Origin: an uncultured Bradyrhizobium sp.
Lineage (GTDB): Bacteria; Pseudomonadota; Alphaproteobacteria; Rhizobiales; Xanthobacteraceae
NCBI RefSeq assembly: GCF_947648125.1
Contig: NZ_CANSMR010000002.1
Coordinates: forward strand, 434,001 to 498,000
DNA: 64,000 bases
Direction of reading: 5' to 3'
Translations under genes and position numbers: made by a program
Shown here: piece after piece, positions 34,945-43,222 of the stretch
How the letters are laid out: each line of letters begins with the position of its first letter
Position numbering within the stretch: the first letter of the stretch is position 1
Notes under the pieces: generated by a model
What the model saw: the letters and a program-made list of their open reading frames with translations, nothing else
What the model was told of the DNA's origin: nothing
The model's database searches: none

Positions 34945-36522
34945 ATGAACGAGATGCAAACCCCTTCCGATCACGCCGCCCAAATGGATCTCGACCTCGG
35001 CCCGATCGAAATGCAGGACCATCTTCGACAAGACCATCTCCCACAGGACCACCGGGACGACGATCCCAGATACCACCCCGATCTCGATGGCGACACGCTC
35101 CGCGAGGAATGCGGCGTGTTCGGCGTCTTCGGCCACCCTGAGGCCGCCGCGATCACCGCGCTCGGCCTGCACGCCCTGCAACACCGCGGCCAGGAGGCCG
35201 CCGGCATCGTCTCCTTCGACGGTGGCCGCTTCCACAGTGAACGTCGCCTCGGCCTGGTCGGCGACGCCTTCTCCCGCCGCGAGGTGATCGAGCGCCTGCC
35301 CGGCAATGCCGCGGTCGGCCATGTCCGCTACTCCACCACCGGCGGCACCATCCTGCGCAACGTGCAGCCGCTGTTCGCTGAGCTCAGCGCCGGCGGCTTT
35401 GCGGTCGGCCACAACGGCAACCTGACCAACGGCCTGACCCTACGCCGCGAGCTGGTCAAGGGCGGCGCGATGATGCAGTCGACCACCGACACCGAGGTGA
35501 TCCTGCATCTCGTCGCGCAGTCGAAGCGCACCCACTTCATCGACCGTTTCATCGAGGCGCTGCGCACCATCGAGGGCGCCTATGCGCTGGTCGCGCTGAC
35601 CAACAAGAAGCTGGTCGGCGCCCGCGATCCGCTCGGCATCCGGCCGTTGGTGCTCGGCGATCTCGACGGCCATCCGATCCTGACCTCGGAGACCTGCGCG
35701 CTCGACATGATCGGCGCGAAATATGTCCGCGACATCGAGCCCGGCGAGATCATCGTGTTCGACGAGCGCGGCGCGCACAGCCACAAGCCGTTCCCGCCGA
35801 AGCCGGCGCGGCCCTGCATCTTCGAGTACATCTATTTCGCGCGGCCGGATTCGATCGTCGGCGGCCGCTCGGTGTACGACGTGCGCAAGGCGTTCGGCGC
35901 CCAGCTCGCGCGCGAAAGCCACCCCGAGGTCGACGTCGTGGTGCCGGTGCCGGATTCCGGCGTGCCCGCCGCGGTTGGCTACAGCCAGTATTCCGGCGTG
36001 CCGTTCGAACTCGGCATCATCCGCAACCACTATGTCGGCCGCACCTTCATCCAGCCGACCCAGACCGTGCGCGAGCTCGGCGTGCGCATGAAGCACTCGG
36101 CCAACCGCGCCGCGATCGAAGGCAAGCGCATCATCCTGATCGACGACTCGCTGGTGCGCGGCACCACTTCGAAGAAGATCGTGCGCATGATGCGCGATGC
36201 CGGCGCCCGCGAGGTCCATTTCCGCCTCGCCTCGCCGCCGATCCTCTATCCCGACTATTACGGCATCGACCTGCCCGACCGTGGCGGCCTGCTCGCCGCG
36301 ACCCACTCGCTCGAGGAGATGCGCGACATCATCGGCGCCGACTCGCTCGCCTTCCTGTCGATCGACGGTATGTACCGCGCGATGGGCTATGAAGGGCGCG
36401 ACCCGGCCAGTCCGAGATTCGCCGACCATTGCTTCACCGGCGCCTATCCGACCCATCTCACCGACCAGAGCGAAACCGAGGCCCCGCCGCGCCAGCTCTC
36501 ACTGCTGGCCGAGGCGAGCTGA
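34945..36522 (+). CDS. purF: Amidophosphoribosyltransferase PurF
   Basis: First committed enzyme of purine synthesis: transfers ammonia from glutamine to PRPP. It has 525 residues from the ATG at 34945; a TTG at 34924 and an ATG at 34954 are alternatives. The N-terminal nucleophile is Cys56 in REECGVFGVFG, so a leader of 55 residues must be removed. This leader is unusually long and rich in His/Asp (QDHLPQDHRDDDPRYHPD). Glutaminase features: LHALQHRGQEAAGI, HNGNLTN. The PRPP-binding loop is IILIDDSLVRGTTSKKIV. Follows cvpA and precedes a small membrane peptide gene. Confidence 0.96.
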   Translation: MNEMQTPSDHAAQMDLDLGPIEMQDHLRQDHLPQDHRDDDPRYHPDLDGDTLREECGVFGVFGHPEAAAITALGLHALQHRGQEAAGIVSFDGGRFHSERRLGLVGDAFSRREVIERLPGNAAVGHVRYSTTGGTILRNVQPLFAELSAGGFAVGHNGNLTNGLTLRRELVKGGAMMQSTTDTEVILHLVAQSKRTHFIDRFIEALRTIEGAYALVALTNKKLVGARDPLGIRPLVLGDLDGHPILTSETCALDMIGAKYVRDIEPGEIIVFDERGAHSHKPFPPKPARPCIFEYIYFARPDSIVGGRSVYDVRKAFGAQLARESHPEVDVVVPVPDSGVPAAVGYSQYSGVPFELGIIRNHYVGRTFIQPTQTVRELGVRMKHSANRAAIEGKRIILIDDSLVRGTTSKKIVRMMRDAGAREVHFRLASPPILYPDYYGIDLPDRGGLLAATHSLEEMRDIIGADSLAFLSIDGMYRAMGYEGRDPASPRFADHCFTGAYPTHLTDQSETEAPPRQLSLLAEAS

Positions 36523-36533
36523 CGGAGCACACC

Positions 36534-36677
36534 ATGCAGCTGATCATGGGCATCCTCTGTGGGGTGCTGCTGGTCGGCTTCATCGTGTTTGCCTTCCGCC
36601 AGGGCATGAAGGTGACGCCCGACAATTCGGGCAACGGCACCAACAGCAGCAATATGGACCAGGGGCCCGGCCCCTAG
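36534..36677 (+). CDS. 47-residue single-span membrane peptide after purF
   Basis: Small protein with one N-terminal transmembrane helix (LIMGILCGVLLVGFIVFAF), a short basic turn (RQGMK) and a soluble Asn/Ser/Gly-rich tail (NSGNGTNSSNMDQGPGP). GGAG lies seven nt before the ATG. It begins 11 nt after the purF stop, so it is probably co-transcribed. No function is known to me; a single helix plus a flexible tail suggests a regulator or subunit of a membrane complex. Confidence 0.75.
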   Translation: MQLIMGILCGVLLVGFIVFAFRQGMKVTPDNSGNGTNSSNMDQGPGP

Positions 36678-36698
36678 CCGAAAGCGCAGGAATTCGTC

Positions 36699-36721
36699 AT
36701 GGCCGGGCTTGTCCCGGCCAT
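36699..36721. terminator. Hairpin after the purF operon (repeat-derived)
   Basis: ATGGCCGGG, loop CTTGT, CCCGGCCAT, followed by TTCCGTCTG. The 9-bp stem with a T-rich 3' flank can end the purF transcript. The sequence is also the common Bradyrhizobium repeat end GTCATGGCCGGGCTTGTCCC. Confidence 0.65.
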
Positions 36722-36762
36722 TTCCGTCTGTAATACCCGCCGCAAGATATGGACGGACAGAC

Positions 36763-37503
36763 ATGACAGAACCCCTCGCCTCCCGTATTGCCCTCGTGAC
36801 CGGCGCCTCGCGCGGCATCGGTTATGCGACCGCGGTCGCGCTGGCCAAGGCCGGCGCGCATGTCGTGGCGGTGGCGCGCACGCAGGGCGGGCTGGAAGAG
36901 CTCGACGACGAGATCCGCAAGGACGGCGGCAGCGCCACGCTGGTGCCGCTCTCGCTCACCGATTACGACGGCATCGCGCGGCTCGGGCTCGCGCTGCATG
37001 AGCGCCACGGCAAGCTCGACATCCTGGTCGGCAACGCCGGCACTGCCGGCCCGTCCTCGCCGCTCGGCCACATCGAACTGAAGCCGTGGAACGACGTGTT
37101 CGCGATCAACGTCACCGCCAACTTCCAGCTGATCCGCTGCATGGACCCGCTGCTGCGCCAGTCCGACGCCGGCCGTGCGGTGTTCGTCACATCAGGCGTG
37201 GCGCACAAGGCCAACGCCTATCTCGGCCCTTATGCGGCCTCGAAGGCCGCCCTCGATGCGCTGGTGCGCTCCTGGGCCAACGAGACCGCCAATACGGCGC
37301 TGCGTGTCAATCTGTTCAGCCCGGGCCCGATCCGCACCCGGATGCGCGCGCAGGTGTTTCCCGGCGAAGACCCGATGACGCTGGATACGCCCGGCATGGC
37401 CGCCGAATTCATCGTGCCGATGTGTTCGCCGGAGTGGAGCGAAACCGGCAAGCTCTACGACTACAAGGCGCGCACGTTGCGGAGCTTTCAGCCGCCGGCG
37501 TGA
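36763..37503 (+). CDS. Short-chain dehydrogenase/reductase
   Basis: NAD(P)-dependent oxidoreductase, 246 residues from the ATG before TEPLASRIAL. Cofactor motif TGASRGIGYA, the NAG motif in VGNAGTAGPSSP, and a catalytic Ser-Tyr-Lys in FVTSGVAHKANAYLGPYAASK. The following FSPGPIRTRMRAQVFPGEDP is typical of the family's substrate loop. The substrate is unknown. It lies after the purF operon and is followed by a repeat element. Confidence 0.88.
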   Translation: MTEPLASRIALVTGASRGIGYATAVALAKAGAHVVAVARTQGGLEELDDEIRKDGGSATLVPLSLTDYDGIARLGLALHERHGKLDILVGNAGTAGPSSPLGHIELKPWNDVFAINVTANFQLIRCMDPLLRQSDAGRAVFVTSGVAHKANAYLGPYAASKAALDALVRSWANETANTALRVNLFSPGPIRTRMRAQVFPGEDPMTLDTPGMAAEFIVPMCSPEWSETGKLYDYKARTLRSFQPPA

Positions 37504-37516
37504 CCGTATCCCGCCG

Positions 37517-37605
37517 CCGTCATTGCGAGGAGCGACAGCGACGAAGCAATCCATGCGTCCGCATCCGCGGAAGAATGGATTGCTTCGCTGCGCTCGCAAT
37601 GACGG
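37517..37605. repeat. Palindromic intergenic repeat with inverted ends (GTCATTGCGAG type)
   Basis: CCGTCATTGCGAG at the left end is mirrored by CTCGCAATGACGG at the right. Inside, GAAGCAATCCAT mirrors ATGGATTGCTTC. It is an 89-nt unit in the gap between the SDR and NHL genes. Such units are very common between genes in Bradyrhizobium and Rhodopseudomonas. Confidence 0.9.
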
Positions 37606-37689
37606 TGGTACCCGTTGACACCCTCCGCTCCCCGCGATTGACTGCCCTCCCAGCGGGACGCCCCGCCAAGAAAAATCTCGGGAGGCAAC

Positions 37690-38826
37690 ATGACGCCGAC
37701 GTTCAATCGCGCGCGCTCCATTCTGTCCGGATTGTTTCTCTCCGCCGGCATCGCATCATCAGCCCTTTTCGCTCAGCCAACGCCCGCCAAGGCCGGTGAC
37801 GTCCCGACCTTCGCGGTCGATGCGTCGTGGCCCAAGCAGCTGCCGAACAACTGGACCATCGGCCAGGTCGGCGGCATCACCGTCGACTGGCAGGGACATA
37901 TCTGGGTGGTGCACCGCCCGCGCTCGCTGACCGATGGCGAGAAGGCGGCGAGCCTCACCCCGCCGCGCGCGAAATGCTGCGTGGCAGCGCCTCCGGTGCT
38001 CGAATTCGATGTCGACGGCAATCTGCTGCGGGCCTGGGGCGGCCCCGGCGACGGCTATCAATGGGTCGGCCGCGAGCACGGCATCGAGGTCGACGAGCGC
38101 GGCTTCGTCTGGATCGGCGGCAATGCCGACGACGACAGCGAGATCCTGAAGTTCTCGCTCGACGGCAAATATCTCGGCCAGATCGGCAAGATCGCAGCCC
38201 GCACCAACAGCAACGACACCACCCAGCTCGGCCGCCCCGCCGAGATGGCGATCGACAAGGCTGCCAACGAGCTCTACATCGCCGACGGCTACGGCAACCG
38301 CCGCGTCATCGTGTACGACGCCACAACGCTGGCCTACAAGCGGCACTGGGGCGGCTATGGCAAGCTGCCCACCGACGACAAGCAGCCGCCTTATGATCCG
38401 AGCGCCGCGGTGCAGGAGCAGTTCGGCAATCCCGTGCATTGCATCAAGATCGCCAATGACGGACTGGTCTATGTCTGCGACCGCAGCCAGGACCGCATCC
38501 AGGTCTTTCAGAAGAACGGCACCTTCGTGAAGGAATGGTTCTACGAGAAGAACACCCGCGGCGACGGCGCGGTGTTCGATCTCGCGCTGTGGCCCGATCC
38601 GAAGCAGACCTATCTGCTCAACGCCGACGGCGCCAACAATGAGATCCGCGTGCTGAAGCGCGACGACGGCAGCGTGGTCGGCACCTTCGGCCATAGCGGC
38701 CGCAATGCCGGACAGTTCGCCCTGCTCCACGTCATGGCAGTCGACCAGAAGGGCAACGTCTACACCGGCGAGGTCGAGGGCAAGCGGATCCAGAAATTCA
38801 GGCTGACCTCGGATGCGCTCAAGTAA
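37690..38826 (+). CDS. Secreted NHL-repeat (six-bladed propeller) protein
   Basis: Exported beta-propeller of 378 residues: a signal peptide (ILSGLFLSAGIASSALFAQP) then repeated blades with the pattern GI.VD..G.IWV (for example GGITVDWQGHIWVVHRP, HGIEVDERGFVWIGGN, CIKIANDGLVYVCDRSQDRI, AVDQKGNVYTGEVEGKRIQ). A CC pair (KCCVAAPP) is in the first blade. The fold resembles peptidyl-alpha-hydroxyglycine lyase and similar proteins, but no catalytic assignment is possible. It is followed after a terminator by a LivJ-like binding protein. Confidence 0.85.
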   Translation: MTPTFNRARSILSGLFLSAGIASSALFAQPTPAKAGDVPTFAVDASWPKQLPNNWTIGQVGGITVDWQGHIWVVHRPRSLTDGEKAASLTPPRAKCCVAAPPVLEFDVDGNLLRAWGGPGDGYQWVGREHGIEVDERGFVWIGGNADDDSEILKFSLDGKYLGQIGKIAARTNSNDTTQLGRPAEMAIDKAANELYIADGYGNRRVIVYDATTLAYKRHWGGYGKLPTDDKQPPYDPSAAVQEQFGNPVHCIKIANDGLVYVCDRSQDRIQVFQKNGTFVKEWFYEKNTRGDGAVFDLALWPDPKQTYLLNADGANNEIRVLKRDDGSVVGTFGHSGRNAGQFALLHVMAVDQKGNVYTGEVEGKRIQKFRLTSDALK

Positions 38827-38834
38827 GGATGACG

Positions 38835-38866
38835 GCCGGATGACGCTTCGACGCAGCTCATCCGGC
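38835..38866 (+). terminator. Terminator of the NHL-repeat gene
   Basis: GCCGGATGA (38835-38843) and TCATCCGGC (38858-38866) form a 9-bp stem with a 14-nt loop, followed by TTTATG, nine nt after the stop codon. Confidence 0.7.
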
Positions 38867-38978
38867 TTTATGCGGATTGCCGCTCACCAAAGGAAAGGGT
38901 AAGCGGGAACGCGAACGACCGGCACAAGGCTCCACAAGAGGGCCGTCCGGAAAAAATTGACAGTGGAGGGAATGTCTC

Positions 38979-40205
38979 ATGACGACGACGCTCGCACGGC
39001 GCCACGCCGTGCTTCTCGCTTGCGCTGCACTCGGCCTTGCTACCCCTGCCTTTGCTCAGGACAAGAACGTCAAGATCGGCGTGCTGAACGACATGTCCGG
39101 CCTCTATGCCGACATCGGCGGGCCCAATTCGGTGGCCGCGGCCAACATGGCGGTGGAAGATTCCCGCCTGCGCGCCAAGGGCTGGAAGATCGAGGTGGTC
39201 AGCGGCGACCACCAGAACAAGCCTGACGTTGGCGTCAACATCGCGCGCAACTGGATCGACAACGAGAAGGTCGACATCATCACCGATACGCCGAACTCCG
39301 GCGTCGCGCTGGCGGTGAGCAACCTTGCCAAGGAGAAGAACTCGATCGTGCTCAACTCGGGCGCGGCGACCGCCGATCTCACCGGCAAGGCCTGCAATGC
39401 CAACACGATCTCCTACACGTTCGACACCTACATGCTCGCCAACGGCACCGGCAAGGCGCTGACCAAGGCGGGTGGCGACACCTGGTTCTTCCTCACCGCC
39501 GATTACGCCTTCGGCCATGCGCTGGAGCGCGACACCTCGGCGGTCGTCACCGCCAACGGCGGCAAGGTGCTCGGCGGCGTCAAGCACCCGCTCAACACTG
39601 CGGACTTCTCCTCGTTCCTGCTGCAGGCGCAGGCCTCCAAGGCCAAGATCATCGGCCTCGCCAATGCCGGCGGCGACACCACCAACGCGATCAAGCAGGC
39701 ATCCGAATTCGGCATCACCGCGGGCGGACAGAAGCTCGCGGCGCTGTTGCTGTTCGTCAACGACGTTCATGCGCTCGGCTTGAAGATCGCCCAGGGCCTC
39801 ACCTTCACCGAGTCGTTCTACTGGGACATGAACGACCAGACCCGCGCCTGGTCGAAGCGCTTCCAGAAGGTCTCGCCGAAGAACGCGATGCCCTCGATGA
39901 CGGTCGCCGGCGTCTATGCCGGCGTGCTGCATTACCTGAAGGCGCTGGACGCGATGGGCAGCAATCCGCATGACGGCGCCAAGGTCGTCGCCAAGATGAA
40001 GGAAATCCCGACCGACGATCCGCTGTTCGGCAAGGGTCCCTTACGGATCGACGGCCGCCGCATCATCCCGGCCTATCTGTTCGAGGTGAAGAAGCCGGAA
40101 GAGTCCAAATACCCCTGGGACTATTACAAGCTGATCGCCACCATCTCGCCGGAAGACGCCGCCAAGCCGCTCGAGGCCAGCGATTGTCCGCTGGTGAAGA
40201 AATAA
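38979..40205 (+). CDS. Periplasmic LivJ-like binding protein (orphan)
   Basis: ABC-transporter substrate-binding protein of the branched-chain amino-acid type, 408 residues. Signal peptide (AVLLACAALGLATPAFAQ), then VKIGVLNDMSGLYADIGGP, NKPDVGVNIARNWIDNEKVD and DTWFFLTADYAFGHALERD. It is very similar to the binding protein at 58057-59277: both share VKHPLNTADFSSFLLQAQAS and KIIGLANAGGDTTN. No permease or ATPase gene is adjacent, so it either uses the other transporter's membrane parts or has another role. The ligand may be an aromatic or carboxylic acid rather than an amino acid, as often in Bradyrhizobium. Confidence 0.9.
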   Translation: MTTTLARRHAVLLACAALGLATPAFAQDKNVKIGVLNDMSGLYADIGGPNSVAAANMAVEDSRLRAKGWKIEVVSGDHQNKPDVGVNIARNWIDNEKVDIITDTPNSGVALAVSNLAKEKNSIVLNSGAATADLTGKACNANTISYTFDTYMLANGTGKALTKAGGDTWFFLTADYAFGHALERDTSAVVTANGGKVLGGVKHPLNTADFSSFLLQAQASKAKIIGLANAGGDTTNAIKQASEFGITAGGQKLAALLLFVNDVHALGLKIAQGLTFTESFYWDMNDQTRAWSKRFQKVSPKNAMPSMTVAGVYAGVLHYLKALDAMGSNPHDGAKVVAKMKEIPTDDPLFGKGPLRIDGRRIIPAYLFEVKKPEESKYPWDYYKLIATISPEDAAKPLEASDCPLVKK

Positions 40206-40214
40206 GCGAGCTCT

Positions 40215-40333
40215 GTAGGGTGGATTAGCCGACTACGTCCGTCGTAGCTCAACGAGCGAAGGCGGAAGGCGTAATCCACCATCTTTTCACGGAACGAAGT
40301 CGGCGGGTTACGCCTTCGGCTAACCCGCCCTAC
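40215..40333. repeat. GTAGGGTGG...CCCTAC intergenic repeat, copy 1
   Basis: The outer ends GTAGGG and CCCTAC are inverted, and the interior holds TGGATTAG and GGCGTAATCCACC, then GGCGGGTTACGCC and GGCTAACCCGCC. The layout matches the shorter unit at 43794-43878. It occupies the whole gap between the binding-protein gene and the DUF2147 gene, which face each other. Confidence 0.85.
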
Positions 40334-40339
40334 TCTTCT

Positions 40340-40909
40340 TCACTTCGCCGCCGATTTTGCCTTCGCAGCCGTCGGCAGCGATGCCCATTCCCTGTCGGCA
40401 CGCGGGCCGCCGGGATCGCCGGTCAGGCCGACGAGCTGTCCGGGCTGAACGTCCGACGTCTGCGTCCAGGTCTGGGTCTGGCACAGCAGCTTGAGCAGGC
40501 ACCCCTTGAGCTTCAGCCGGTCGGACGCGTCGCGCCACAGCGAGACCGAATAGGACTTGCCGTCCTCGGCATTGTAGATGTCGCCATCGAACCGGCCCTC
40601 CGGCGACAGCTTCAATCCCAGGATCAGCTGGTGGCCGAGCAGCGCACGCGTTCGCTTGTCGGGATCGGGGTTGAAGCTGTCGCGGAACGGCTGGCCGCGT
40701 GGATCGAGCGGATCCTTCATCCACACGATGAAGCCGCAGATGCGGTCGCGCGCAGCACCGCAACGCTCGAGGCGGATGCGTGCGCGCCCGTCTTCGGTCA
40801 GCCAAGTGCCGCTCGGATCGCTCGACGCAATCACTTCGGCATGGCCGGTTGAACTCATCAGAATGGCGGCGACCAGGCTGCGCAAGAACAGGCGAACCAT
40901 GTAATTCAT
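40340..40909 (-). CDS. DUF2147 domain secreted protein
   Basis: Exported protein of 189 residues. Signal peptide (LFLRSLVAAILMSSTGHA), then the DUF2147 pattern DPSGTWLTEDGRARIRLERC, ICGFIVWMKDP, and GDIYNAEDGKSYSVSLW. Three to four cysteines (LERC, RICG, KGCLLKLLCQ) may form disulfides. DUF2147 proteins form a small lipocalin-like barrel of unknown ligand. A charged tail ends it. Convergent with the orphan binding-protein gene. Confidence 0.85.
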   Translation of the reverse strand: MNYMVRLFLRSLVAAILMSSTGHAEVIASSDPSGTWLTEDGRARIRLERCGAARDRICGFIVWMKDPLDPRGQPFRDSFNPDPDKRTRALLGHQLILGLKLSPEGRFDGDIYNAEDGKSYSVSLWRDASDRLKLKGCLLKLLCQTQTWTQTSDVQPGQLVGLTGDPGGPRADREWASLPTAAKAKSAAK

Positions 40910-40958
40910 TCGACAGCACCTCTCATTGTCGGGATCGTTGCGGCAGGCGCGACGCGCC

Positions 40959-41621
40959 TCACTTCAGTTGCGCCATGAAGGCATCGGCGCCCTTGTCGAT
41001 GCCGGCGGTGGCGGCGGCGAGATCGCCGACGCTGGCCTTGATGTCGTAGGCGTTGGGATATTGCTTGCTGACGTAAGCGCCGAGCAGGCGCGCGGTCGCG
41101 CTGTCGAACATCTCGACGGCATAGATCACCGAGCCGGTCATCGTGCCCTCGCCGTCACGCGCGGCCTGCACGCCGTTATAGATCGCGCCGGCCATATCGA
41201 AGCGCGACAGCGTGCCGAGCACCGGCGTGTTGGCAACCGCGCCGGTCAGCGTCAGCCGCACGCGAAACGTGTTCGGCCCGCGCGTATTCACCAGCGCGAA
41301 GCGGCCGCGCAGCTTGTCGGCGAAGCGGGTCTGCATATAGGCCGCGAGCGTCTCCTTGTCCTTCTCGGACATGTTACCGAACTGATGATCCGCACCGCGA
41401 TAGATCACGACCGGATCGAGCATCACCTTGTTGTAGCTCCGCCAGTCGACCGGCGGCGCATAGCGATACGGCACACGCCCCGACGAGTCGGACGTGTCAG
41501 GCGTCATGTAGGCCGTTGACGCCACCTCCGAATAAGCCACCGGCGTGACGGCGGCACATCCTCCGGCGAGGACGCAAAGCGCCATCGCTCCCAGACCGCG
41601 CGCGGCGATCGAGCTCTCCAT
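40959..41621 (-). CDS. DUF3313-like exported lipoprotein
   Basis: A 220-residue protein that resembles the DUF3313 family. The start is the ATG at 41621, with GAGGAGATTGGA just before it. The N-terminus (LGAMALCVLAGGCAAV) looks like a lipoprotein signal with Cys as the lipidated residue, although the lipobox is imperfect. Recognisable parts: YRYAPPVDWRSYNKVMLDPV, FALVNTRGPNTFRVRLTLTG and EMFDSATARLLGAYVSKQYP. The promoter region upstream carries an operator-like element at 41764-41787, also found at 43223-43246, with a TetR gene in between. The function of the family is unknown. Confidence 0.8.
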   Translation of the reverse strand: MESSIAARGLGAMALCVLAGGCAAVTPVAYSEVASTAYMTPDTSDSSGRVPYRYAPPVDWRSYNKVMLDPVVIYRGADHQFGNMSEKDKETLAAYMQTRFADKLRGRFALVNTRGPNTFRVRLTLTGAVANTPVLGTLSRFDMAGAIYNGVQAARDGEGTMTGSVIYAVEMFDSATARLLGAYVSKQYPNAYDIKASVGDLAAATAGIDKGADAFMAQLK

Positions 41622-41763
41622 TCCAATCTCCTCATCCGACCCTAAAGCGGAAGAGCAGCTCGGCCGCAGCCGCGTCCGGGGCTGAAGTGCGGCTGCGGCC
41701 GTCACTGCCGATCTGGCTCGCCGTCGCTGGCGCCGCCAGATCTTGCCTCAGTGCGACAACTAT

Positions 41764-41787
41764 AAAACCGACCAGTTGGTTTGTAAA
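41764..41787 (-). promoter_or_regulatory. TetR-type operator/promoter element, copy 1
   Basis: AAAACCGACCAGTTGGTTTGTAAA reduced to its core: ACCGACC-AGTTGGTTTGT, matching copy 2 at 43223-43246 in 20 of 24 positions. Read on the minus strand it overlaps a promoter: TTTACA, 17 nt, TATAGT, directed at the DUF3313-like gene. The 41622-42016 gap holds no gene. Confidence 0.65.
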
Positions 41788-42016
41788 GTTGCAATCGGAG
41801 GAACCACGTCAGAAAAATGCGGCGATCGAATTGCCGTGGGAGCTGGTGCGGCCGCTCCGCGAATGGCGGGCTCGCGTTGTCACAAAGCCGCGATATCTCT
41901 TGTGCTACCGCACCAATTGCCGGGGGATTTCAGGGGCCCGGTGCCGACCCAACGCCGCTGCCAAGCGATCCATATTCCGCTTGGGCGGCGTTGCGCTTTG
42001 GCCCAGCGCCGGAGAT

Positions 42017-42691
42017 TCAGCCGCGCTTGCGCGCCGATGCCGGCTTTGTGGAACGTGCGCCGGCAGGCCGCGGCGATGCCGCGCGGGTCGCCGTCGCCTT
42101 GGACGGCTTTGCGGCCGCCGTCGCGCCCTGCTCGATCGCAGTCCACTTGCTGTCGTCGAGCAATCGCTCGAACAGGCGGTCGCGCTCCGCGTCCGTCAGC
42201 GACGACAGGCCGAACAACGAGCTCAGCAACAGCCCCCGCGCCGCCGCCCAGCGCAGCAGCGCGAGATCCGGATCGCGCGCCTCGGCCTTCATCAGCGCGA
42301 TCTTCTTGATGTCGACATCGCGCGGCATCGCCATCAATTCGGGATTCTCGTTCATCGCCGCCAGCAGTGCGAACGCCCCGGCCCGCGGGGTTGAGATCGC
42401 TTCCCTGAGCGTTGCGATCTGCGCCGCCAGTTCCGGCTGATCCGTGGTCTCGCGTGCCTTTTCGAGGTAGCGGGTCGAGAACTCCTCGAAATGCGTCATC
42501 TGCTGCTCGAGCAAGGCGCGCAGCACCGCTTCCTTGGTGCGGAACTGATGCATCACGCCGCCCTTGCTGAGACCGCTCTCGCGCGCAATCGCGTCCAGCG
42601 TCAGGCGTCCCGGACCATCGCGCGTCACGATGGTGATCGCGGCGTCGAGTGCGGCGTTGCGGGAGCGTTCCGAGCGGGAAGGATTATCCAT
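42017..42691 (-). CDS. TetR-family regulator
   Basis: Repressor of 224 residues. The DNA-binding part is residues 8-55: SRNAALDAAITIVTRDGPG, LTLDAIARESGLSKGGVMHQFRTKEAV in pieces (LTLDAIARES, SKGGVMHQF). The ligand-binding half ends in a Lys/Arg/Ala-rich tail (KATATRAASPRPAGARSTK). It lies between two near-identical operator elements, one before the DUF3313-like gene and one before the 98-residue gene, and may repress both. No operator-like copy is seen right upstream of its own start. Confidence 0.87.
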   Translation of the reverse strand: MDNPSRSERSRNAALDAAITIVTRDGPGRLTLDAIARESGLSKGGVMHQFRTKEAVLRALLEQQMTHFEEFSTRYLEKARETTDQPELAAQIATLREAISTPRAGAFALLAAMNENPELMAMPRDVDIKKIALMKAEARDPDLALLRWAAARGLLLSSLFGLSSLTDAERDRLFERLLDDSKWTAIEQGATAAAKPSKATATRAASPRPAGARSTKPASARKRG

Positions 42692-42863
42692 GGGGTACTC
42701 AGGAAATGGGAATAGTCAGGAAAGAGTCGCGTGAGAGCACAGTATCTCAGCGGCATCAGTCAATCTCAAGTGTGGCATCCGGTTCTGCCGGGCAGCGCGA
42801 ACGACGCGCCCGAAATGCCGGCGTCGGCTTCGGGCGGCGTGTCCTAACCAATCGATCATCGGG

Positions 42864-43160
42864 CTATCCGATCGCTCGCGTGCATGCGCCTTCGGTACCG
42901 CGAACCTTCTGCAGCAAGCGGCGGCGCAGGCCGTAGAGGAAACCGTGAGCCATTCGGCCGATCACCCTTTCCCCTCGACCACGCGCGCGGGCGACAGACT
43001 CCGCGTCGGCATAACTGGCGGCGACGATCGTGCCGTGCCTGTCACCATCGAGTTTCAGGTCGGTCAGATAGACAAGGCCGCGCGATATCAGCAGCGCCGC
43101 CTGCGCGTCGCCGAAGCGGGTCAATTCATCGCAGATATCAACGGCCTCGTCGCTCACCAT
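42864..43160 (-). CDS. Small protein of unknown function, 98 residues
   Basis: Begins MVSDEAVDICDELTRFGDAQ reduced here to its features: an acidic N-terminus, a middle with YLTDLKLDGDRHGTIVAASY, and a basic end (GFLYGLRRRLLQKVRG). The composition is protein-like, and the opposite-strand frame over the same DNA is not. A promoter overlapping an operator lies about 60 nt upstream (43223-43246). No family recognised; a cytoplasmic regulator-sized protein is all that can be said. Confidence 0.5.
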   Translation of the reverse strand: MVSDEAVDICDELTRFGDAQAALLISRGLVYLTDLKLDGDRHGTIVAASYADAESVARARGRGERVIGRMAHGFLYGLRRRLLQKVRGTEGACTRAIG

Positions 43161-43222
43161 GCCCTCCTGCCAGAGCGGCCCCGGGCCGAGGCACGCATCC
43201 TAATCCTGCATTAGCCTTTATA

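Noticed and set aside
42945-43214. Plus-strand frame over the 98-residue gene
   Set aside because: Composition is that of a shadow frame; the minus strand has an upstream promoter and a more protein-like sequence.
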